Part shown: positions 42,701 through 51,000 of the stretch, piece after piece
How the letters are laid out: every line of letters begins with the position of its first letter
Position numbering within the stretch: position 1 is the first letter of the stretch
Origin: Lepidodermella squamata
Taxonomy: Eukaryota; Gastrotricha
Length of the DNA stretch: 64,000 bases
NCBI GenBank assembly: GCA_047495785.1
Contig: JBLDXI010000064.1
Location: 434,001 to 498,000 of the forward strand
Direction: 5' to 3'
Translations under genes and position numbers: made by a program
Notes under the pieces: model-generated
What the model was told of the DNA's origin: nothing
What the model saw: the letters and a program-made list of their open reading frames with translations, nothing else
Databases searched by the model: none

Positions 42701-44568
42701 CTGGTCCCTTCGGCATTGGATCTTATTCTGCCGATAAACAACTTCTGGTAGTCAATAATTTGCCAATTTTTGAAAAATACACAATCGCCTTCTACTATAA
42801 GGGATCCTGCGCCGGGCCATCTGGATTACTGTCCACGGACCGCTTTACAGTGAAATGCGATAACTCCGCCCTTACCTATGCTGGTTGGTCAATGGATGGG
42901 TATAAGAAGTTCTCGTCGCCAGTTGTCTATGACCAGCCTCAATCTTGGCGATTCTTCGCCTACACTTTCGATAACGGAACTTTGCTCGGCTACCGAGGAA
43001 CTACTGAATCTAATAGCGTGACACTGGCCAACACAACTAAAAATTTTCCGACGGAGGCGAGGTTTCATTTGGGATATTTCAAACTAGAACTGGGAACTTT
43101 CTATTATGGGGCGACTACCCCTCTAGCCAGTGGGGATGAGCTGGCTTGTGTCAGCCTTCATTCAGCTGTTCTTTCGATGGATGAATTGGCTGTTCTGGCT
43201 GATATTTGCAACGACATGCCACCAAGTTCTTCGACTTCGACTACTTCAAGTACAACCACAACATCACTTCCTGCTACAACTACTACTGTAACTAATGCAA
43301 GAATGATGTATTCGACTACGTATTTCCGGCCCATCTCTCCAGCTCCGGCTTCAATCGTGGAGCTAGAGCCAAGCCATCGAAAAACAAAAGATTCAGATGA
43401 CGTGTCGAAGATTGGAACGACTGTGTCTGCTCAGAGCTTGCTTCCCCGGATGGATGGCGATAACGTCAAACCACCTTACACGCCTTTCGAAACAATCGAA
43501 AATGTCTTGAAAAACTGCGACCATTTCGAAGCGTCGCGATACGCCCCTCCGAATATCGACGAATCCCAACCGCTTCGGGTCAACATAACCTTCTATGTGC
43601 CAGGTTTGAATGAGCTATCGAGTGCGGATGACACAATTTCAGTTAGCGGAGTCGTTCTCTTATCTTGGTCAGTTTTGACTTGCCCAAAGAACTCTTCTGA
43701 CCCGGTCGCAACTCGGCCTAAAGAGCAGATCTACGTGGCTAGCCCTAACCAAATCTGGCTTCCCCAGCTCCGTTTTATCAACAGCGCCGAATCGAATGTC
43801 TACATGAAGGACGTTGCAGTAGGCGATGATTTCCTAGTCACAACGGATGGGGATGGGGCTATGGAGAGCCCGAATAAGACTTACAACTTCTACTGGACTC
43901 GTGAGGGCCTATTCAAAGCAGACTGCGCCTTAATGATGGAAAATTTCCCGTTCGACCAACAGACATGCACCTTCATTTTCGGCCTTCAACGATCGAACAA
44001 GCTAGTTTCGTTCCAAGACCCGCCAACGTTCTTGTGGGACATAGACGCCGTTGATAACTCTGAGTGGTTGGTAAAAGATTTTCACAGTTATCTATCTTGG
44101 GCTTACTTCAACGGGTACAACGTATCGACTGTTGTCTATGAAGTGACGTTAAAGCGATACCCAACTTACTACCTGACCAATTTGTACCTGCCAACAGCGA
44201 TTTTGGGCAGTCTAGACGTGGCAGCTTTTCTGATGGCTCCATCGATGCCCGAGCGGTCGGCGTTCACGGTGACTATCCTGCTGGCGATGGCTGTTACACA
44301 AACCGAGATCATCAGCGAGGCTCCGAATACGGATAGAACTGTTTTAAGTTCGTACATCCAATTGATGGCTTGGTTCTCGGCCGGAGTCACCATTTACAAC
44401 CTACTGACGCTTTGGCTGGCCTGTTCCTATTTCGTCGAGGGCAAGCGCGATATGAGAATGAGATGCAAAGGTCGCATCAGCCTGGTTCGACTTTTAGATT
44501 TACCAGCTTTCATCGTAGCAGTTGTTTGTTTTGCGCTTGCTAACTACTACATCCTCAAAAAATTGTAA
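39727..44568 (+). CDS. LamG(x5)-Cys-loop ligand-gated channel, copy 4
   Basis: Intronless, 1,613 residues. The frame opens at a TTG at 39652, but the ATG at 39727 begins a clear signal peptide (MRTLLLFLLFAQSCVAQS). LamG-like domains end at cysteines near 249, 477, 701, 934 and 1161; the stalk is rich in Thr and Ser. The Cys-loop is C1400 to C1414 with FPFDQQ. M2 starts PERS with E1509 at -1', L at 9', and Glu at 17'. M4 (SLVRLLDLPAFIVAVVCFAL) and the start of the ligand-binding domain (PPYTPFETIENVL, RYAPPNIDESQPL) match copy 5, while domain 1 matches copy 2. AATAAA is at about 44704. Predicted cation channel subunit with a giant ectodomain. Confidence 0.88.
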   Translation: MRTLLLFLLFAQSCVAQSSPIQATSWDDALSLLPVHSDFYFWRLASGDKRYYSSASNSMKEATTSNSATMADGPYGLGAVTVENTATGLALLSYDGLEVPVTDFTLTFFVKTDCLDKGIVSLRPFLSMYCQDSSLVAATWNSNGEGTTLSETLPLTTESPWAFVAVTYDSTLQQLQWANVAHYSSAIELTTVTSVLMGPSSQTFVIGEGLKTDAGQDLHTANTIDQFACMTLYNKPLETVEIYKIMFACGRVISPANELPEAFRLMPQIDSLAIHMPMRKAEDKVFQKYGSDYFRQASNSGTAVAKDLFGPNGFGSISVKKEGDRIFKVENLRTSWPMTVSFYYKGPCEQSSAILSLNGKGFIFCKPNSGLVYLGPTATSSESTDAVPYLRPNDWIFVAFVFRDGSVETYYQLPENDFMSVGPTTSKAFTAFSGSYFSIEAFSAMQDLSRTTDSLACVTFHNTALSQVDLRMLTYTCGKRPARSEFLPDSFDELPQLGKLVYHMPFVQKSPYSVFDKFGSTVWYGDAEKRSSTTSLGGPFQSGYLMANGLGPKVSGVKHQDSFTFAFFYFGPCAEAVGIVSTLRYQIICENGKIILKAGEKSTDPIAYDSSTWNLFVFTYSSGIVRGFRYAFSPSPPVQAFETKGMKIDSPMFPVYGSHIIGDSVTNAATIANPETRRISCVSYYSEALSLSDISKIVKACGKKEGRAKNLPDFFDYLPKRRSLVFYAPFTTQSGLSLFDKWGQEITTADPGTVKIVAKGPYGLGSLGGAKDQAGPSLSIILPASFTVSFYYKSSGTGKQGIILPGKLSIYYESGQGIVVKSRGDNKSFSVERAKLSYEPNSWQFHAYTYDWPTRTLRGFYMKESDDKVIDHFTTVNLTLEASDIFAYFDVRIGMARTQNQDTSYMDPGQELSCIAYYSTALTDIEVGKLPYACGKPEPKPAFLPSKFGSMPKNQSLVTYLPLTSSSKLSAIDKFGTDLWDVTPGKPIATSAGPFGIGSYSADKQLLVVNNLPIFEKYTIAFYYKGSCAGPSGLLSTDRFTVKCDNSALTYAGWSMDGYKKFSSPVVYDQPQSWRFFAYTFDNGTLLGYRGTTESNSVTLANTTKNFPTEARFHLGYFKLELGTFYYGATTPLASGDELACVSLHSAVLSMDELAVLADICNDMPPSSSTSTTSSTTTTSLPATTTTVTNARMMYSTTYFRPISPAPASIVELEPSHRKTKDSDDVSKIGTTVSAQSLLPRMDGDNVKPPYTPFETIENVLKNCDHFEASRYAPPNIDESQPLRVNITFYVPGLNELSSADDTISVSGVVLLSWSVLTCPKNSSDPVATRPKEQIYVASPNQIWLPQLRFINSAESNVYMKDVAVGDDFLVTTDGDGAMESPNKTYNFYWTREGLFKADCALMMENFPFDQQTCTFIFGLQRSNKLVSFQDPPTFLWDIDAVDNSEWLVKDFHSYLSWAYFNGYNVSTVVYEVTLKRYPTYYLTNLYLPTAILGSLDVAAFLMAPSMPERSAFTVTILLAMAVTQTEIISEAPNTDRTVLSSYIQLMAWFSAGVTIYNLLTLWLACSYFVEGKRDMRMRCKGRISLVRLLDLPAFIVAVVCFALANYYILKKL

Positions 44569-44840
44569 ATTTACAACACACCGCGTTGGGATCGACGCGC
44601 ATTTTAGTCTGACAGTCTATGTTCTCGTGTCTTTTTCGGTTCTGGAACTGCTGAATATCCTCGAACAACTTGAACTCATGAATCTCTTCGCGGAATAATG
44701 TATAATAAAACAACAACTGGTCTTGAAGTTCCTCTGTGTTCCGAAATTATAATTTATAACAGATCCCTTCAAAGAGTCTTTGATTCCGATAAAAGCATTC
44801 TTTCTTCGAAAATTGTCGAACAAATTACAAAATCCTCCCA

Positions 44841-45624
44841 TCAAAATGGCTCGAGATATCCTCGAGATATTCTTACTTCTCGGCGCTTTAACAGTCCAAG
44901 GTAGCTTTGAAGTCGATATGTTATTGGCAGTGGAAGACCTCGCCTATTTGGAGCTTCACAAGGCGGACTTTGAGCAGCTGGCAGCCTGCAACATCTCATC
45001 TTCACGTAGTTGAGCCCGGTATCATCACCTAGAAAATATTCAATGCCCAATAATCGAATTCGAAGTTCACTTACTCAACCCCTGGAATTCCTCGACGCGA
45101 GTCTGAAGGCCGCACAGAGCGTGGCGAGGGGAGCATCTGAGCATTTTCGACCACTGGCCAAACGGCCCAGTTCCAGGCGCTTCGATCTGCTTGCCATCAT
45201 CACACAACAGCCGCACGCCATTCGCAGCCGTGTCATCGCCCGCCCACTGGCGAGGTTCGGTTTTCAGCGCGAAGCCCACTGCCCAGCCGTCGCAGAGTAC
45301 GTCGCCATGCCACACGCCGAACTGGCCAACACTGGACATGATTTCGTGCCAGTTTGAAGAACACTCCCAGCCGCGTCTCCGGCTGCTGCAGTGCAGCATC
45401 ACGCCATTCATCGCTGTGTCGTCGCTTTGAAAGTCGTAAGGTTCCACCTTTTGGCTGTAGCCGACGACGTAAGTGCCTGGGCGGCAGAACTCCCATTCGC
45501 CAGTGCTGCCCCACGGCGTAACCGAAGGAGGCCTCAGCTCAAATGGACTAATATCAGTACGACAGTTGGCAACATCAGATCCTATTAGTATGAGAACTGA
45601 GGTAATCAAATTCGGCTTCATCAT
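44841..45624 (-). CDS. secreted VMO-I (vitelline membrane outer layer 1) domain protein
   Basis: Two exons, 45624-45075 and 45028-44841, split by a 46-nt GT-AG intron; joined they give 245 residues. A signal peptide (MMKPNLITSVLILIGSDVAN) is followed by a full VMO-I beta-prism with its three signature turns: DDTAMNGVMLHC, DDTAANGVRLLC and DDTGLNYVKMRC. The third turn exists only when the intron is removed, which validates the splice. VMO-I was described from the outer layer of the bird egg vitelline membrane; related domains occur in many secreted invertebrate proteins. After the last CC there is an unusual basic tail of about 45 residues with no family match. Role here: extracellular, possibly sugar-binding coat or mucus protein (inference). 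Confidence 0.85.
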
Positions 45625-45649
45625 GCAAATTAGGAATTAGGCTGGAAAA

Positions 45650-46780
45650 GAGAAGTAGCAGACTTCTCATTTCGTATTCACAATTAAACCAAGATTAACG
45701 TCTGTAGCATTTTATCCTTCAGCTTTCAGCCTGTATTCAGAGAACTAGCTCGAAGCCTTACAGCCGATCCTTCGGCAATTTTTTATTTTCGGACAGCGAC
45801 AAACTTCACTTCTAACTCATGCCTATCAAGTAATTTATCTCAACTCATGTTAACCTTTGAATAGATCATTGACGAAAGTTGGGGCAAAGTGGAAACATTT
45901 TTTAGCATGAAGCGTTTCCTTCTCTTTTCTCTGAGTTAGAGACTCGTCTGCTTATTCATCAGCACTGAATTCCAAGTTGCTTCCGAAAATATCAGCAATT
46001 CAGGAGAAATTCGCTTCCCGTAAAGCAATGCCGACAAAGATGGGCAGCCCGGGCGGCTGGTCTCTGTCGGCACTTTGATGTTGTTTGTGCCGCCTGGGCC
46101 TTTATTTCGGAATTAACGGTATTTGCATAGAGAAATACGACCTAGAAATCGACGAGAAAATCAAATTTCCCGGTGTTTCCGCCTGTTTCATTCATGAGAC
46201 GTACTTACTATTGGACGCCGCGGCATGCTGAAAATCAGAAAAAGCGTGATTTCCTTGATGAGCTAAAAGTCCACCTCGACCACTGAATCATCTCATATAA
46301 ATTTTAAAATTTCCTGACATAAAATTAAATCGTATTCATGGAAGAATTATTCTAGGCCGTTTGACTGCCGAGCGGTCATGTAATGGGAGCTTCGAAACCA
46401 TCACTGATATGCGTGGAATTTGAAAATCAATTTTAGAAGCTTCCAGGTGTAACGGTTAGAGATCCGAAGAGATCACCCAGAAGACCCGAGATCTCGGCCA
46501 AGGCGGCAAGGCGAAGGTCAAAAACGGCTGATGAATCGATTTTCCACGGTTTCTAGGTCATTCAACCAAAAAATTTCCACGAGAGAGAAACTGCCCAAAT
46601 GCCAAGCCTTGTTCGCGAACTTTCTGCACGTGATTGCTCATTTCCATTTTAAAAGTTGAATGAACTTGCTGTGAACCAAAAATATGCAAAATATTACCAT
46701 CGACGGCAAATCATGTGACATTAGATCAAATACAAATTACAACTTGGTTTTCATTCTACCAACCTAAAACATAAAACAGG
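45650..46780. other. intergenic region
   Basis: Divergent spacer between the VMO-I gene and the ankyrin gene. No open frame of interest. A G/C-rich imperfect hairpin starting TGCCGACA lies at about 46027-46073. ATAAAACAG ends 1 base before the ankyrin ATG and could be a splice acceptor. Confidence 0.35.
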
Positions 46781-47925
46781 ATGGATCTATTCCGAGTACT
46801 TTTCTACACTGCCATCGCAGCTTCCTATGTCGATGCTTGCTGGAATAAGAAGGAAAAGGTAGTTATAGCTGAACTTTTTTGATGACATGAATTTTACTAG
46901 ATTCCAAGGACTGCAATCACCACGAAAACGGTTTGGTGAGATCAAATTACCTGGGCGATAATTTTGACGAAGAAATAGTGACTTGCACTATCGATAACTT
47001 GGCCAAATCCAAGTTACTCAGAGTCGGCTACATGCACGGCCGAGCATCATGGCACAAATGCCTGGCCAGGGGCGGATCGGCAGATTACACGCTGATGTAC
47101 TCGACCGTATGCTTCGCCGGCAGCGACGAAGGCAGGGCGAAACTCGCGAAACTGCTCATCGACCACGGCGCTGATCCAAACGCCGGTCTTGCGTGGTCCA
47201 GAGAGTGCCGCTGCGACCAAACCGTACGAACTACGCCACTGATAGCCGCGGCTAAGAATAACCACGCGCAAGTCGCAAACGTTTTGCTGGAAAACGGGGC
47301 GGATCCTAACTTAGCTGAAGCAATCGGCAATTTCCCACTCACATACGCTGTGAGACTTCAGCATTACGAAACAGCTGAGATTCTGCTGAAAAACGGAGCT
47401 GATCCGAATAAGCTGCCTGATATGACGGAGTACGATGCTTTGACTGATCGCTATAACTTGCGGGATTTTACTAAATTCACCCAGCCGTTGCTGCATTTTG
47501 CTGTTAACAATTCTGATAAAGCTATGGTTGAGCTGCTTCTAAAACACGGGGCTGATGTGAATGGCTACGATGACGATGAGTTCACGCCGTTGATGCTCGC
47601 GGCCTACAACAACAACCAAGCTATGGCGAAAATTTTAATGAAACACGGGGCTGATCTCTTTAAAACTGATCAAGAGGGTCTGGGCCCATTTGAAATTGCT
47701 GCGAGGCGGGAGCATAGGCCGTTGTTGAGGTACCTGCTCGACGAATGCTGTCTGGCTATTGTTGAGCGGAAGATCAAGCCGCGGCGGAAGTTTAATGTTG
47801 TAGGCGTTAAATATAGGGCGGCTGCGATTTCGTCGCATACTTCGGCCAATGTGTGCTTCGGGTTGATTTTGGAGGGTTACGAGTTCTTGCCGCCGGGTTG
47901 CGTTACCCCAACATGGTTTGATTGA
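46781..47925 (+). CDS. ankyrin-repeat protein with N-terminal signal peptide
   Basis: Two exons, 46781-46858 and 46909-47925, joined in phase 0 by a 50-nt intron (acceptor CCAAG at 46908), giving 364 residues. The first exon encodes MDLFRVLFYTAIAASYVDAC, a good signal peptide, so the protein should enter the secretory route. That is unusual, since ankyrin repeats normally face the cytosol. About six repeats follow (LLIDHGADPNA, VLLENGADPN, ILLKNGADPN, ELLLKHGADVN, ILMKHGADL, then a degenerate one), with six cysteines before the second. The C-terminus (KPRRKFNVVGVKYRAAAISS) is unrecognised. I see no membrane segment after the signal. It ends 152 bases from the converging receptor copy 5. Partner and role unknown. 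Confidence 0.75.
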
Positions 47926-48077
47926 CCGGAAACGCCTTGAAAGATTATTTACACAATTTTATTGAATAATTTTAAGAATAGGAAATGTGACTCATTCAAT
48001 AGAATATTTAGGAATTATGATTAGGAATTCAAGACCCGGAAATTGAAGTAAATTATGTCCCTTGATCCAATTCACTT

Positions 48078-51000
48078 TTATATGTTTTTAAGAACAATAT
48101 AGTTGAAGTACGCAAAGAAGGCTGTTGTGATGATGAAAGCTGGGACATCCAGCAGTCTAACCAAACTGATTGTTCCTTTACACAGCATTTTCATGCCCCG
48201 CTTCCCCTCTACAAAGAAGGAACACGCCAGCCAAAGAGACAGCAAGTTGTAGATTGTGACTCCAGCCGAGAACCAAGCCATCCATTGAATGTAAGAACTC
48301 AAAATTGTGCTATCCGAATTCGGAGCCTGGCTTATGATCTCAGTTTGGCTAACAGCCATCGCCAAAAGGATAGTCACTGTAAAGGCAGCCCGCTCTGGCA
48401 TAGCCGGAGCCATCAAAAAAGCAGCCAGGTCCAAACTGCCCAGAATTGCAGTGGGTAAGTACAAATTGTTGATGTAGTAGGACGGGTATCTTTTGAAAGT
48501 AACTTCATAGACAACAATTGATACGTTATAACCATTGAAAAAAGCCCACGATAGATAACCCCTAAAATCGGTCACCAGCCACTCGGAATTATCAACGGCA
48601 TCAATATCCCACAGAAATGTAGGTGAGTCAAGAAAAGAAACCAGAAGATTCGATCGCTGAAGACCGAAAACAAACGCGCAGGATTGTTTATCGAAAGGGA
48701 ACTCCTTCATGCCCAGCGTGCAATCAGCTTTGAATAGGCCCTCTCGGGTCCAATAGAAGTTGTAAGTCTTATTCGGGCTCACTTTAGCACCAACTCCGTC
48801 CATAGTGACCAGAAAATCATCGCCAATCGCGACGTTTTTCATGTAAACATTTGACTGGGCACTGTTGATGAAGCGAAGCTGGGGGAGCCAGATTTGATCT
48901 GGATGTGCCACATAGATTTGTTCCTTAGGTCTCGTTGCAATCGGGTCTGTTGAATTTTTCGGGCAAGTTGCAACCGACCATGATAAAAGAACGACCCCGC
49001 TAACAGATATCGTGTCATCCGCACTCGAAAGCTCATTCAAACCTGGCACATAGAAGGTTATGTTGACTCGAAGTGGTTGGGATTCGTCGATATTTGGAGG
49101 GGCGTAACGCGATGCCTCAAAGTGGTCACATCGTTTCAGAACATCTTCGATTGTGTCGAAAGGTGTGTAAGGCGGTTTTAGCCCATTCGCATCTAATTGG
49201 GGCAGGAGACTCTGAGCCGATATATTCGTCCCAATCCTCGATTCTCCATTTGAGGCTTCTATTTTTCTGAAAGTCGGCTCTTGAACCAGGTTTGAAACTG
49301 GGGCTTTTGATGTGAGCCCAGAATTCGTGGTTTGTCGCTCAGTTGCTGTATTGGTTTTGGTAGTTATGGTGGTCGGCTCTTGAACCAGGTTCGAAACAGG
49401 ACCTTGTGATGTGAGCTCAAAGTTAGTGGTTGGTCTGGCAGTTGTCGTGGTGGTTGTGGTAGCTGTTGAACTTGTTGAAGTCGAAGTGGTAGGCAGCTGG
49501 TTGCCGCAGATACCAGCCAAAATAACCAATTCATCTGCCGATAACGCAGTTGAATGAAGGCTGACACAAGCCAATTCATCGTTCCTGGCCAATGGTACCA
49601 CAGTCGAGCCAGAATAGTACATTCCTAACTCAAGGTTCATATATCCTAGATGGAACCTAAACTCGGTCGAAAAATCAGTAGTCGTATTGGCCAGCGCCAC
49701 GCTGTTCCATTCATTTTTCCCTCGGTAGCCTAGCAAGGTCCCACTTTCATAGGTGTAGGCGAAGAATCGCCAGGATTGCGGCTGGTCGTAGGCAACTGGC
49801 AGCGATAATTTCTTGTAACCATCCATGAGCCAGCCAGCAAAGGAAAGGGCAGAGTTTTCGCATTTTACTGTAAAATGCTCAGTGGACAGTATTCCAGATG
49901 GTCCGGAGCAAGAGCCCTTGTAGTAGAAAGCGATTGTGTATTCTTTGAAAACTGGCAAATTATTGACGACCAGAAGTTGTTTATCAGAAGCAGAATAAGA
50001 TCCAAAGCTATAGGGTCCACCTTTTTTCGCACTGGGCATCCCGAGCGTAACATCGAATATATCAGAGCCAAACTTGTCTATGACGTTCAGCTTTGAATTC
50101 ATAGTTAAGGGCAAATATGCGATCAAATATTCATTTTTCGGCATTGCTTCGAAATTCGCCGGAACAAATGAAGGTTTTGGGTACGGCTTGCCACAACCGT
50201 ATGGAAGCTTTGCGACTTCAACATCAGCCAAAGCTGTCGAGTAGTAAGTAACACACGACAATTCCTGGCCTGGATACATGGTGTAAGTATCCACATCCAA
50301 AACCCTAGCTAGGCCGATTCGAACTCGGAAATAGTCGAATATTTCTGTAGCTTCGAGGGTCAAATTTACGGTTGTGAAGTTGTACATTACTTTCGAATCA
50401 CTTTCCCGCATAACGAAACCTTTCAGGGTCCGGGTTGGCCAATCGTAAGTATAGGCCACGAATTGCCACGTATTGGCCTCATATGCGAGTTTGGCTCTTT
50501 CAATAGATATCCATTTGTCATCACCCCTTGATTTGGCAACAATGCCGCGAATCGTATCGTGGTAGATTGACAATTTTCCAGGCAGAAAGATGCCTTGTTT
50601 ATCAGTACCAGTCGATTTATGGTAGAACGAAACAGTGAACGATGCAGGTTGAATGATCGAAAGGCATGGACCAGATTGGCCGGATTCTCCTTCTAGCGAC
50701 CCAAGACCAAAGGGGCCACGAGGGACGATTTTGGCTGTTCCAGGGTCTGTGGGAGTAATCACCTCGCCAAATTTATCGAAAAGCGATAGCTCAGTTTGCG
50801 TTGTGAATGGAGCGTAGAAAACAAGGCTACGTCTCTGCGGCAGATAATCGAAGAAATCCGGTAGATTTTGCGATCTTCCTTGCTTCTTACCACAGCCCTT
50901 GAAGATTTTCGATATATCGCTAAGACTCAGTGCTTCGGAATAATAGCTAACACAGGCGATCCACTTTGCCTCCGGGTTTAGTACGGCCTCATTCGGCATA

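Noticed and set aside
47635-47838. Antisense ORFs within the second ankyrin gene
   Set aside because: Shadows of the real coding strand; ankyrin repeats on the plus strand explain the open frame.
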